Positions 26,099-35,030 of a stretch of DNA of 45,069 nucleotides are shown here, in pieces; position 1 is the first letter of the stretch, and the number at the start of each line of letters is the position of its first letter. Made by a program: the position numbers and the translations under genes. The notes beneath the pieces were generated by a model. It saw nothing but the letters and a program-made list of their open reading frames with translations. It ran no database searches and was not told the origin of the DNA. Origin of the DNA: Paracoccaceae bacterium (GTDB taxonomy: Bacteria; Pseudomonadota; Alphaproteobacteria; Rhodobacterales; Rhodobacteraceae); NCBI GenBank assembly GCA_947476475.1, contig CANJQT010000018.1, positions 1-45,069 on the forward strand. The letters are read 5' to 3'.

Positions 26099-27115
26099 AT
26101 GCGCATTGCCACTTACAATGTCGAATGGTTCAGCAACCTGTTCGATCAGCGCGGTCGGCTTCTGGAGGATGACGAATGGTCGGCGCGCTACAAGGTGACG
26201 CGCCGCCAGCAGCTTGAATCCCTGGCAATTGTGTTCATCGCGCTGGCCGCCGACGCGGTGATGATCATCGAGGCCCCCGACAACAACCGCCACCGCAGGA
26301 CCGTGGCAATGCTGGAACGGTTTGCCGCGCGGTATGACCTGCGGTGCCGCAAGGCGATCATGGGCTTCGATAATGAAACCCAGCAGGAAATCGCGCTTCT
26401 TTATGATCCTGACAAGTTGACGGTCAGACATGATCCTATGGGGGGCGGTGCGGAAGAGCTGCCGCGGTTCGATCAAAGCTACCGGATCGACCTTGATGTG
26501 GATGGCACGCCAGACAAGGTGATCTTTTCGAAGCCGCCGCTTGAGGTCGAGGCCCGCACTGCCACCGGGTTTCGCTTTAGGATGATTGGCGTGCATCTGA
26601 AGACCAAGGCTCCGCATGGCGCGGCCAGCCCGGAAGAAGCCAGGCGGATATCGATTTCCAACCGGCGCAAGCAGCTGGCGGAATGCGTCTGGCTGCGTGC
26701 GCGGATCCTGGAACATCTGACTGCGCGTGACCCGCTTCTGGTCATGGGCGATCTGAATGACGGGCCCGGGCTGGACCAGTTCGAAAAGCTGTTTGGGCGG
26801 TCAGGGGTGGAAGTTGTGCTGGGCTGGGACGAACCGCATGGGGTCCGCCTGTTCGATCCACATGCACGGATGACGTTTAGCAAGAAAGCCGGGGTGGTGC
26901 CGACCTCTGCGCGCTTTTTTCTGGATGAACAGAAGCGCTATTTTCAGGCGCTGCTGGATTATATCATGGTTTCGCCGGATCTGCGGGCGAAAGGCCCGGT
27001 GTGGCGCATCTGGCATCCGTTCGATGACCCTGCCTGTTATGGCACGGAAGAGCTGCGTGAGGCGCTGCTGATGGCGTCAGACCATTTCCCGGTCAGCATT
27101 GACTTGCCGATATGA
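26099..27115 (+). CDS. Endonuclease/exonuclease/phosphatase family protein
   Basis: A 338-residue metal-dependent hydrolase of the EEP superfamily. The N-terminal MRIATYNVEWFSN has the asparagine and glutamate metal ligands (N7, E9). GDLND at 217-221 and the C-terminal SDHFPV (S327-D328-H329) supply the catalytic residues. No signal peptide is seen, so it is cytoplasmic. The family includes AP endonucleases, sphingomyelinases, phosphoinositide phosphatases and nucleases; lack of closer motifs prevents a substrate call. It lies 11 bases after the TerB-J gene. Confidence 0.85.
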   Translation: MRIATYNVEWFSNLFDQRGRLLEDDEWSARYKVTRRQQLESLAIVFIALAADAVMIIEAPDNNRHRRTVAMLERFAARYDLRCRKAIMGFDNETQQEIALLYDPDKLTVRHDPMGGGAEELPRFDQSYRIDLDVDGTPDKVIFSKPPLEVEARTATGFRFRMIGVHLKTKAPHGAASPEEARRISISNRRKQLAECVWLRARILEHLTARDPLLVMGDLNDGPGLDQFEKLFGRSGVEVVLGWDEPHGVRLFDPHARMTFSKKAGVVPTSARFFLDEQKRYFQALLDYIMVSPDLRAKGPVWRIWHPFDDPACYGTEELREALLMASDHFPVSIDLPI

Positions 27116-27160
27116 CAGGCGTGCCTTTGAGACGCGGGGCATTGGTGATATGTTTTGTGA

Positions 27161-27511
27161 ATGCGTATTGTGATCCCAATCATTGCCTGTCTTGGTCTGG
27201 CTACGCTGCCACTGGCGGCAGAGGATCCGGCGCCAGACGCCGGTCACGGGATGAGTTTGATCGAGGAAGGGGCGAGAATCATCCTGCGCTCGCTTCTGCA
27301 GGACATGCAGCCCAAGCTTGAGGAACTTCAGAAAGGACTCGATCAGGCTCTGGCCGATATGGGGCCCGCACTGCGGGATCTGTTGGCCAAGGTCGACGAC
27401 TTTCGCAATTATCATCCGCCGGAGATGCTGCCTAACGGCGACATCATCATCCGCCGCAAGTCGCCGGCGGAAATCGCCAACCCGATAACGGGTGGCGAGA
27501 TCGAGCTTTAG
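27161..27511 (+). CDS. Small exported alpha-helical protein
   Basis: A 116-residue protein with a signal peptide (MRIVIPIIACLGLATLPLAA, cleavage near 20). The mature part is mainly a long amphipathic helix, about residues 32-78 (SLIEEGARIILRSLL, then LEELQKGLDQALADMGPALRDLLAKV), followed by a short strand-like tail PNGDIIIRRK. No catalytic motif is visible. Similar proteins in this family of bacteria carry misleading database names; I would call it an uncharacterised periplasmic helical protein. It starts 45 bases after the EEP gene without a strong Shine-Dalgarno and ends 1 base before the stop of the opposing nucleoside hydrolase gene. Confidence 0.75.
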   Translation: MRIVIPIIACLGLATLPLAAEDPAPDAGHGMSLIEEGARIILRSLLQDMQPKLEELQKGLDQALADMGPALRDLLAKVDDFRNYHPPEMLPNGDIIIRRKSPAEIANPITGGEIEL

Positions 27512-27512
27512 C

Positions 27513-28454
27513 CTAAAGCCGGGCGATCCGTTCGGTCAGGAGCGTAAAGAAAGCGTCGCGGTCAACATCACCCATGAACATGGCATTTGGATCCTTGCCG
27601 GTGACACGCCACCAGTCAGCGACCGTCATGCCCAGCGTGTGCCGCCCTTCGACTTCGATCGCTACATGGATATGGCGGCCTGAAAAGAGGCCAGGCTGGA
27701 TCAGATAGGCGATCACGCAGGGGTCATGCAGCGGCGCGCCTATGCTGCCGTATTTTGCCGTATCGTATCGTTCGAAGAAATCGGTCCAGCTGGCAACGGC
27801 CCGGCCCGCTGCGGTGCCAAGCCCGCGCATCCCTTCCACCCAATCGCGCGAGGTCAGCGCCTTGTGTGTTACGTCCAGTGGCATGACCACCAGCGGCACG
27901 CCTGAAGTGAAGACGATTTCGGCGGCTTCTGGATCGACGTAGATGTTGAATTCGGCGGCCGGCGTGATGTTGCCGCCTTCGAAATAGCCGCCACCCATCA
28001 AAACGATTTCGGCGACGCGGGGGATGATGTCCGGGGCCTTCTGAAAGGCGGTTGCCATATTGGTCAAGGGGCCGAGCGGGCATAGCGTCACTGCGCCCGA
28101 CGCTTCGCGGCGCAGCGTCTCAATGATGAAGTCGACCGCGTGGCCAGTGGCCAGCGGCATGGTCGGTTCGGGAAGGACAATACCGTCGAGCCCGGACTTG
28201 CCGTGGACATGTTCGGCGGTGACCAGCTTGCGCGTCAGGGGCGCGGCGCAACCTGCAAAGACCTTCAGGTCGCGCCGACCCGCCAGTTCACAGATGACCC
28301 GCGCGTTTTTTTGGGTCAGCGCCAGCGGCACGTTTCCGGCGACGGCGGTAATCCCCAGCACCTCAAGTTCCGGCGAAGCCAGCGCAAGGAGAATCGCCAC
28401 TGCATCATCCTGCCCGGGGTCGGTGTCGATAATGATTTTCCGTGCCAAGGTCAT
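27513..28454 (-). CDS. Nucleoside hydrolase (IUNH family)
   Basis: A 313-residue inosine-uridine preferring nucleoside hydrolase that cleaves the N-glycosidic bond of ribonucleosides to free base and ribose. The calcium-binding motif DTDPGQDD is at residues 10-17 after the first strand. VLMGGGYFEGGN and AEFNIYVDPEAA carry the ribose-binding asparagine and aspartates. D in HDPCV supplies the last metal ligand. ATG at 28454 is preferred over a TTG eight codons upstream because AGG lies just ahead of it and the family N-terminus begins here. It opposes the helical-protein gene and is divergent from the next gene. Confidence 0.93.
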   Translation of the reverse strand: MTLARKIIIDTDPGQDDAVAILLALASPELEVLGITAVAGNVPLALTQKNARVICELAGRRDLKVFAGCAAPLTRKLVTAEHVHGKSGLDGIVLPEPTMPLATGHAVDFIIETLRREASGAVTLCPLGPLTNMATAFQKAPDIIPRVAEIVLMGGGYFEGGNITPAAEFNIYVDPEAAEIVFTSGVPLVVMPLDVTHKALTSRDWVEGMRGLGTAAGRAVASWTDFFERYDTAKYGSIGAPLHDPCVIAYLIQPGLFSGRHIHVAIEVEGRHTLGMTVADWWRVTGKDPNAMFMGDVDRDAFFTLLTERIARL

Positions 28455-28565
28455 GATTTCCTGCCTTTTCGCCAACAATACTTGCTGTAACAGTGGCTAT
28501 TGATATTAAGGAAGTCCAGTGCCGCCATTGCGTCAAAAACCCGCCACAATCCCCGGAGATGGTTA

Positions 28566-29498
28566 ATGAAATTGTGGGGACGGGCCAAGGCTATGAGTGG
28601 GCAGCATCAACCGATCCATCTTCATGTCGGCGGGCAGACCACCGGGGCTGAAGATTTCGTCGTTTATCTGGCGGCCAACCGGGCTGGACTGCGCCGTGCG
28701 GGTTACGGGCTGTTTTGTTTTGACGTGATGGCTGCGGGGGCGGACGGCCTCTCGGATGCCTTGCCCGCGCCGGGGGCGGACCCCAGTGAAACGGGTGCCG
28801 CGTCTGCCGCTTTGGCGCGCCGTTTCGCGCCAGACCGCAAGACAGGTGAGGAAGGTTTTGTCATCAGTGCGCCGGATCTGGCCGGGCCGGTGTCTGAACT
28901 GTTGCTTGGCCGTTTCTATCCGAATGCACGGGCAAGGGCGCGGGTCTTGCGTCAGGCGCTGGGGCAGCGGGTCGATCGGTTGGTGCTGGCGGTTCAACCT
29001 TATGAAGTCCTGTTCCATTCCGTCTGGATGGCACTGGCGCTGAACCGGCGGATGGACCCGTTCGCAGATTATGCCGCAGCATTGGCGCAGTTTCAGGGGG
29101 GGTGGGCCGACCTTGCCCAGATCCTGACCGAGGAGCTTGAGGTGCGCGAACTGGTGATTCAGGCCGCACCGGCAAATACCGCGCAAATGCTGAACGCTCT
29201 GGTGCCGGGGCTGGCCCTTCGGCAGCCGATCCAGCCGTTGCCGAAGCCGCGTGCGACTCCGGGTGCCGTGGCCATGGTGCAGCGCCTGATCGGGCAGACG
29301 ATCAAGCTGCAGGCAGGGCAAAGAGATCGGCTTGTGGCTTTTCATGCCCGCCAGCCACAGGTGCGCCCCGATTTCGGGATGAGTGCGCTGGCGCTGTCTG
29401 ACCTGCGGGGCCGCTACATTGCGGATCTGCACATGCTGGCCCATTCGGAGGGAGCCAGGGTGATTGGCGCACCAGAGCCGGCGCTGGCCGCAGAATAG
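28566..29498 (+). CDS. Uncharacterised protein with sulfotransferase-like N-terminus
   Basis: A 310-residue soluble protein. After a short basic start it reads IHLHVGGQTTGAEDFVVYLAANR (17-39), which resembles the HVGPHKTGTT phosphosulfate-binding loop and following helix of bacterial sulfotransferase-like proteins. The key lysine is replaced here, so activity with PAPS is doubtful. A later segment RVDRLVLAVQPYEVLFHSVW and a C-terminal DLRGRYIADLHMLA complete it. ATG at 28566 follows GGAG by 7 bases; the frame remains open upstream, but that would begin in the divergent promoter region. It could be related to heparan-type sulfotransferases or LPS/exopolysaccharide modification; evidence is weak. 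Confidence 0.6.
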   Translation: MKLWGRAKAMSGQHQPIHLHVGGQTTGAEDFVVYLAANRAGLRRAGYGLFCFDVMAAGADGLSDALPAPGADPSETGAASAALARRFAPDRKTGEEGFVISAPDLAGPVSELLLGRFYPNARARARVLRQALGQRVDRLVLAVQPYEVLFHSVWMALALNRRMDPFADYAAALAQFQGGWADLAQILTEELEVRELVIQAAPANTAQMLNALVPGLALRQPIQPLPKPRATPGAVAMVQRLIGQTIKLQAGQRDRLVAFHARQPQVRPDFGMSALALSDLRGRYIADLHMLAHSEGARVIGAPEPALAAE

Positions 29499-29575
29499 CC
29501 TGTTGATCAGGCGTTGCCCGCGACAGGTGGGCGCAGCCCATTGGCGCGGCCTGCACAAAGCTTTAAGGTGCGGCC

Positions 29576-31540
29576 ATGATCACAGAACTTGGCCATTTTG
29601 CGCTTATCCTAGCCCTTGGTTTTGCCGGCCTTCAGGCGACCATTCCTTTCGTCGGCGCACAGACCGGGCGGCGAAACTGGATGGCGTTGGGGCCGACGCT
29701 GGCCACCTTGCAGTTTCTGGCTTTGACAGCGGCCTTCGCTGCGCTGACGCATGCTTTTGTCACTTCGGACTTCTCGCTGAAAGTCGTCGTCGACAATTCC
29801 CATACGCTGAAGCCGATGCTTTACAAGGTGGCGGGAGTTTGGGGAAACCACGAAGGGTCGATGCTGCTTTGGGCGCTGATCCTTTCGGGGTTCGGGGCCT
29901 CTGCCGGCTGGTTCGGCGGCGGTTTGCCGCCGCGGTTGCGCGCACGGGTGCTTGGCGTTCAGGCCCTGATCGGTGTGGCGTTCCTTGCCTTCATCTTGTT
30001 CACATCGAACCCGTTCGTGCGGCTGAATCTGCCACCCTTCGACGGACATGACCTGAATCCCCTCCTGCAGGACCCCGGCCTCGCCTTCCACCCGCCGTTC
30101 CTTTACCTGGGCTATGTCGGGCTTTCGATGTCGTTTTCCTTCGCCATTGCCGCCCTGATCGAGGGGCGCGTGGATGCCGCATGGGCGCGTTGGGTGCGAC
30201 CGTGGACACTGGCGGCCTGGATATTCCTGACAATCGGCATCGCGCTGGGCAGCTGGTGGGCCTATTATGAACTGGGCTGGGGCGGCTTCTGGTTCTGGGA
30301 TCCGGTCGAGAATGCCAGCTTCATGCCCTGGCTTTTCGCCGCCGCCCTGCTTCATTCCTCCATTGTCGTGGAAAAGCGCGAAGCGCTGAAGGCCTGGACG
30401 GTACTTCTGGCGATCCTCGCGTTCGGGTTTTCGCTGATCGGCACATTCATCGTGCGGTCAGGTGTGATCACCTCGGTCCACGCTTTTGCCAATGACCCTG
30501 AACGTGGCGTGTTCATCCTGGCGATCCTGACCTTCTTCATCGGCGGCGGCCTGACCCTGTTTGCAGCGCGTGCCGAAGCCTTGCAGGCGCGCGGGGTCTT
30601 TTCCCTGGTAAGCCGCGAGTCGGCGCTGGTGCTGAACAATATCCTGCTGGCGGTAGCGGCTTTGGTGGTGTTCATCGGCACCATCTGGCCTTTGCTGGCC
30701 GAACTTGGCTTTGGGCGCAAACTGTCGGTGGGTGCGCCGTTCTTCAACGCGGCCTTTACGCCCTTTATCGTGGCGCTGGCGGTGATCCTGCCCGTGGGCG
30801 CGATCCTGCCCTGGAAGCGGGGCAGGTTGGCCGCGACAGTGCGCCCCTTGGCCGGGGCACTCGCGCTGGCGGTGGCAATGGGCGGTCTGGCATTTGCGGT
30901 GGGCAGCGGACGGTCGGCGCTGGCGCCCATCGGCATTCTTCTTGGCAGTTGGCTGATCGCGGGGACGGCGGTCGATTTGTGGCTGCGCGCCGGGCGGCGG
31001 CTGGTGCGACTTGGCCGCTTGCCGCGAGCAGACTGGGGCAAGGCGTTTGCCCATGGCGGGCTTGGGGTTGTCTTTGTCGGGGTGGCGGCGATTCAGGGCT
31101 GGAATATTGAAGACATCCGTACCCTTCGGGTAGGCGAAAGCTTTCCGCTTGGCGAGTATGAGGTCAAGCTTACTGCCGTGACCGAAGGTCAGGGACCAAA
31201 TTACCTGACCACGACGGGCGAAATGCACCTGTTGCGCGGCGGGGTCGAGATTGCGGCGCTTTACCCGGAAAAGCGCTTTTATCCGGTGGCTGCGATGCCA
31301 ACGACCGAAGCGGCGATTTTGAATGGACCTTTGCGCGACATCTACCTGGTGTTGGGGGATCGGCAGGCCGATGGCGGCTGGGCGGTGCGCAGCTATATCA
31401 AGCCCTTCGCCAACTGGATCTGGTGTGGTGCATTGCTGATGGCGATCGGCGGCGGGTTCAGCCTGTCGGACCGGCGCCTTCGGGTGGCGGGGGGCGCGCG
31501 CGTGGCCCGGACGACGACGGCCTTGGATCCGGCAGAATAG
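29576..31540 (+). CDS. ccmF: Cytochrome c maturation haem lyase CcmF
   Basis: CcmF takes haem from CcmE and, with CcmH, attaches it to the CxxCH cysteines of apocytochromes on the periplasmic side. The 654-residue product has many membrane segments and the haem-handling tryptophan-rich motif WWAYYELGWGGFWFWDPVEN at about 227-246. Conserved WGNHEGSMLLW (about 93-103) and HPPFLYLGYVG (about 177-187) segments are also present. It is followed 8 bases later by ccmH. The other ccm genes are not in the window, so the set is split here. Confidence 0.97.
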   Translation: MITELGHFALILALGFAGLQATIPFVGAQTGRRNWMALGPTLATLQFLALTAAFAALTHAFVTSDFSLKVVVDNSHTLKPMLYKVAGVWGNHEGSMLLWALILSGFGASAGWFGGGLPPRLRARVLGVQALIGVAFLAFILFTSNPFVRLNLPPFDGHDLNPLLQDPGLAFHPPFLYLGYVGLSMSFSFAIAALIEGRVDAAWARWVRPWTLAAWIFLTIGIALGSWWAYYELGWGGFWFWDPVENASFMPWLFAAALLHSSIVVEKREALKAWTVLLAILAFGFSLIGTFIVRSGVITSVHAFANDPERGVFILAILTFFIGGGLTLFAARAEALQARGVFSLVSRESALVLNNILLAVAALVVFIGTIWPLLAELGFGRKLSVGAPFFNAAFTPFIVALAVILPVGAILPWKRGRLAATVRPLAGALALAVAMGGLAFAVGSGRSALAPIGILLGSWLIAGTAVDLWLRAGRRLVRLGRLPRADWGKAFAHGGLGVVFVGVAAIQGWNIEDIRTLRVGESFPLGEYEVKLTAVTEGQGPNYLTTTGEMHLLRGGVEIAALYPEKRFYPVAAMPTTEAAILNGPLRDIYLVLGDRQADGGWAVRSYIKPFANWIWCGALLMAIGGGFSLSDRRLRVAGGARVARTTTALDPAE

Positions 31541-31548
31541 GGAACGAC

Positions 31549-32001
31549 ATGCGCGCCTTGCTGGCTCTTCTTGCGGTTCTGGTCTGTTCTCCGCTTTGGG
31601 CAGTGCAACCAGACGAGATCCTGTCCGATCCGGTGCTTGAGGCGCGTGCGCGTGCCTTGTCGGCGCAGGTGCGTTGCCCGGTTTGCCAAGGCGAGTCGCT
31701 CGACGATTCGAACGCGACGATCGCCCGTGACCTGCGGCTGGTGCTGCGCGAACGGCTGGTGGCGGGCGACAGTGACAGTCAGGTGATTGATTATCTGGTG
31801 GCGCGTTATGGTGAGTTTATTCTGTTCCGGCCGCGCGCGTCGGGGGCGAACCTGCTGCTGTGGATCGCCGGGCCGCTGATGCTTGGCGGGGCGCTGACCG
31901 GTGCCGGGCTTTATATCCGTCGCCGTCAACGGGCGCCGGACCGTGCGCAGCCGCTGACCGACGCGGAAGAAGCCCGCCTGCGCGACCTTCTGAACAAGTG
32001 A
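31549..32001 (+). CDS. ccmH: Cytochrome c maturation protein CcmH
   Basis: CcmH is a periplasmic thiol protein that presents apocytochrome cysteines for haem attachment. The 150-residue product has a signal peptide (MRALLALLAVLVCSPLWA), the redox motif RCPVC (C43, C46) in VRCPVCQGES, and one membrane segment near 99-122. The start at 31549 follows the ccmF stop by 8 bases; a longer open frame would begin inside ccmF and lacks the signal peptide. This is the short, CycL-type CcmH without a TPR domain, so a separate CcmI is expected elsewhere. Confidence 0.95.
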   Translation: MRALLALLAVLVCSPLWAVQPDEILSDPVLEARARALSAQVRCPVCQGESLDDSNATIARDLRLVLRERLVAGDSDSQVIDYLVARYGEFILFRPRASGANLLLWIAGPLMLGGALTGAGLYIRRRQRAPDRAQPLTDAEEARLRDLLNK

Positions 32002-32067
32002 CGTTCGGTTCCGCTTTCCTGATCATGCGTGTCGGCTATCCTGTGCCCGGGCAAGAGCGAGGGCGAC

Positions 32068-32846
32068 ATGTCGGACGATCAGACAATTTCCTAAGAGTTG
32101 ACGAACAGAATTGCAGTGATCTGCCTGAAACGGCCAGAGGTGATGAACGCCCTCAATGCGCGTTTGCGGCTCGAACTGCGCAACGCCATCTCCTGCGCCG
32201 AGGCAGAGGCGCGGGTTGTGGTTCTGACTGGCGCGGGGCGGGCCTTTTGTTCAGGGCAGGATCTGGCCGATGCGGGCCATCTGGCCGAGGTTGATTTTGA
32301 ACGCGTCTTGCGCGACGAGTATGAACCTCTTTTGAAGGCGATCTATGAATGCCCTTTGCCGACAATAGCCACCGTCAACGGGGCCGCGGCGGGCGCGGGG
32401 GCAAACCTGACGCTGGCGGCGGATGTGGTGATTGCCTGCGAAAGCGCCAGCTTCATTCAGGCCTTTACGCGGATCGGGCTGATGCTGATGCGGGCGGCAC
32501 CTACTGGCTTCCCCGTCAGATCGGTTTTGCCCGGGCAATGGGGGCAATGCTGTTTGCCGGCGAGATCAGCGCCCGGCAGGCAGCAGACTGGGGAATGATC
32601 TGGGAAACGGTTCCGGATATGGATTTCGATAGCCATTGGATGACTCAGGCGACGCGGCTTGCCAACGGGCCGACCGCGGCCTTTCGGGGGGGCAAACAGG
32701 CTCTGCGCGCCAGCGCCTCGAACGATCTGGCCGCGCAACTGGCGCTGGAAGCGCGGCTGCAAGGCGGGTGCGGGCGGTCGCGCGATTTTCTGGAAGGTGT
32801 GCCGGCGTTTCTGGAAAAGCGCGCGCGGCAGTTTGACGGCTGCTGA
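32068..32846 (+). pseudogene. Enoyl-CoA hydratase/isomerase (crotonase) gene, broken
   Basis: The reading frame from ATG 32068 (behind GAGCGAGG) gives MSDDQTIS, then a TAA at 32092-32094 in frame, then continues ELTNRIAVICLKRPEVMNAL, the normal crotonase N-terminus. A second lesion lies at 32485-32486: after FTRIGLM the frame shifts, and the +1 frame resumes DAGGTYWLPRQIGFARAMG to the natural end at 32846. Restoring one C in ATGC-TGATGCG repairs it. The crotonase fold is otherwise full length (oxyanion segments SGQDLAD and AAAGAG kept). Such enzymes hydrate enoyl-CoAs or isomerise ring-1,2-epoxyphenylacetyl-CoA (PaaG). With two lesions it is probably a pseudogene; sequencing error is the alternative. 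Confidence 0.8.
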
Positions 32847-33070
32847 CCCAAGAAAGCTGGACGCAATTCGCTTGATCAGGGATCAGGCCCGGCGTTCCCT
32901 GCCTAACCAATGGTGGCGTGCCACGCTCCATGTCCTTTCGCCCTGCATCTTCGCTTGACCGACACCAGATGCGGGCAGAGACTGAGGATCAGGGCGGATC
33001 GGCCCGAAGGCACGGGGGCCGCGGCATTTCCGCCGAAGCCCCCCGTTTGTGCCGGAAGGGAGCGATCATT

Positions 33071-34993
33071 ATGCGGCTCATCACAGTTATGGGGCCGTCG
33101 CAATCGGGCAAAAGCGAGCTCGTGAAGCGATTGGCGCATCTGGACGGTCATGCCCCGAAGGTTGAACAGGCTGGGCATCTGGCCCTGTCGCGGTTCAGCT
33201 TTCTTGGTGAACCCTGGTGTGCAATCGACATGGCCGGCGGCCCCGAATATGCACGGATGGTTGGCACATCGTTGCTTGCATCCGATGCGGCGGTGCTTTG
33301 TGTGGCGCCCGACCCGGATGAGGCGGTCCTTGCCGCCCCCTATCTGAGGGCAATCGAAGCCTCTGGCACACCGTGCCTGATTTTCATCAATCGGATGGAC
33401 GCACCGAAGGGCAGGGTGCGCGATATCGTCTCGGCCCTGCAGGCCTATACATCCCACGCGGTGGTTCTGCGTCAGATCCCGATCCGCGAAGGCGGGCAGG
33501 TCGTGGGGGCAGTCGATCTGATCTCGGAACGGGCCTGGCGCTATCGCGAGGGCTTGCCGTCAGTCCTGGTCGAAATGCCATCAGGCGAAACCGAGCGCGA
33601 AAAAGAGGCGCGCAGTGCGTTGCTTGAACATATGTCCGAATATGACGATCAACTTCTAGAAGAACTGATCGAGGATCACGAGCCGGCGAAAGGCGCACTT
33701 TATGAAATCGCGCGCCGAGAGACACAGGAAAGCGTCATTCTGCCTTGCTTCCTGGGTGCGGCAGCCCATGCGAATGGCGTGATGCGCCTGATGAAGGCAT
33801 TGCGGCACGAGGCGCCATCGGTTGGAGCTTTGCGCACGCGGCTGGGGGGCAAGGCAATTGCCGTGGGTTTTCATGCACAAAACCGCAAGCATTTGGGAAA
33901 ATGCACGTTCGTCCGGGCGCTGGACAGTGGAGTAGCGCAGGGCGCGATCTTGGGCGGCGGCACGGTCGGGGGCCTGTCAGAGCTTGGCGGCAAGTCCGGG
34001 CATGACCATCTTTCGGCGGGCGATGTGGCGATAACGGTCAAATCGGATCATTTGAACCCAGCCATGCTGTTTACCGCAAGTGCCGCTGAGGCGGCACCTG
34101 ACTGGGCAAAAGGCGCGCCGCCTGCCTTGGCGCGGCTGTTCACACCGCGTCACGAAAAGGACGATGTGCGCCTGTCTGCCGCCTTGGCCAAACTGGCCGA
34201 GACTGACCCGGCGCTAAGCCTGAGTCAGGACGAAGCGACCGGCCATGCGGTCGTACGACTGCAGGGGCCGATGCATCTGCGCGCGGCGTTGGCGCAGTTG
34301 TCTGAAGGATTCGGGGTGGAAGTCGATGCGCATCTGACCGCACCCCGCTATTGCGAGACCATTTCGTCAAAAGTCGAAGAAGCTTACCGCCACCGCAAGC
34401 AGTCAGGCGGGGCGGGGCAATTCGCTGATGTGGTGATGACCGTCGCCCCCTTGGCACGTGGAGAAGGCTTTCGGTTCAGCGAGATTGTCAAAGGTGGCGC
34501 CGTGCCTCGCAACTACATCCCGTCGGTCGAGGAGGGCGCACGCGATGCCCTTGCCAAGGGGCCGTTGGGCTTTCCGGTGATAGATCTGTCGGTGACCCTG
34601 ACGGACGGAAAATATCATGCGGTGGACAGTTCCGATTTTGCCTTCCGCACCGCCGGGAGGCAGGGTGTGAAAGAGGCGTTGGCAAAGGCGGGGCCGGTTT
34701 TGCTACAACCAGTGGATCGGGTCGAAGTGCATATTCCGTCGATCTATTCCGGCGCGATGGTGTCACTGATTTCGACACTCAAGGGGCAAGTGCTGGGCTT
34801 TGACCGTGATCCGGCCTGCCGGGGCTGGGATATTTTCCGGGCGCTGTTGCCCGCCTCGTCCGAAGAAGAACTGGTGGCCGGGTTGGGGGCGGCCACTCAG
34901 GGCACCGCCTGGCACGAGGCAAGTTTTGACCATTACGAAGAACTGTATGGGCGCGAGGCCGAGCGTATTTCGAAGGAACACGCAATGGTGTGA
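33071..34993 (+). CDS. EF-G-like translational GTPase with shortened G domain
   Basis: A 640-residue relative of elongation factor G. The C-terminal domains are clear: YCETISSKVEEAYRHRKQSG (domain IV start, as in EF-G TYRETI), GGAVPRNYIPSVEEG, and the domain V end with IYSGAMVSLISTLKG. The G domain has P-loop GPSQSGKS at 8-15 and NRMD at 107-110, but only about 37 residues separate the P-loop from DMAGG (53-57), so the switch I RGIT segment is missing. Canonical EF-G is about 700 residues and reads DTPGH and NKMD. The start follows GGAAGGGAG. It may act in ribosome rescue or recycling or regulation; not the main FusA. Confidence 0.85.
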   Translation: MRLITVMGPSQSGKSELVKRLAHLDGHAPKVEQAGHLALSRFSFLGEPWCAIDMAGGPEYARMVGTSLLASDAAVLCVAPDPDEAVLAAPYLRAIEASGTPCLIFINRMDAPKGRVRDIVSALQAYTSHAVVLRQIPIREGGQVVGAVDLISERAWRYREGLPSVLVEMPSGETEREKEARSALLEHMSEYDDQLLEELIEDHEPAKGALYEIARRETQESVILPCFLGAAAHANGVMRLMKALRHEAPSVGALRTRLGGKAIAVGFHAQNRKHLGKCTFVRALDSGVAQGAILGGGTVGGLSELGGKSGHDHLSAGDVAITVKSDHLNPAMLFTASAAEAAPDWAKGAPPALARLFTPRHEKDDVRLSAALAKLAETDPALSLSQDEATGHAVVRLQGPMHLRAALAQLSEGFGVEVDAHLTAPRYCETISSKVEEAYRHRKQSGGAGQFADVVMTVAPLARGEGFRFSEIVKGGAVPRNYIPSVEEGARDALAKGPLGFPVIDLSVTLTDGKYHAVDSSDFAFRTAGRQGVKEALAKAGPVLLQPVDRVEVHIPSIYSGAMVSLISTLKGQVLGFDRDPACRGWDIFRALLPASSEEELVAGLGAATQGTAWHEASFDHYEELYGREAERISKEHAMV

Positions 34994-34999
34994 CGAACA

Positions 35000-35030
35000 G
35001 GGCGAACGGGGGCGCTGCCCCCGTTCGCCC
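35000..35030 (+). terminator. Perfect 14-bp hairpin after the EF-G-like gene
   Basis: GGGCGAACGGGGGC (35000-35013), loop GCT, GCCCCCGTTCGCCC (35017-35030), with no mismatch. GCAAAAAATT follows rather than a T run, so termination on the plus strand may be factor-assisted, or the hairpin may protect the mRNA 3' end. Confidence 0.55.
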
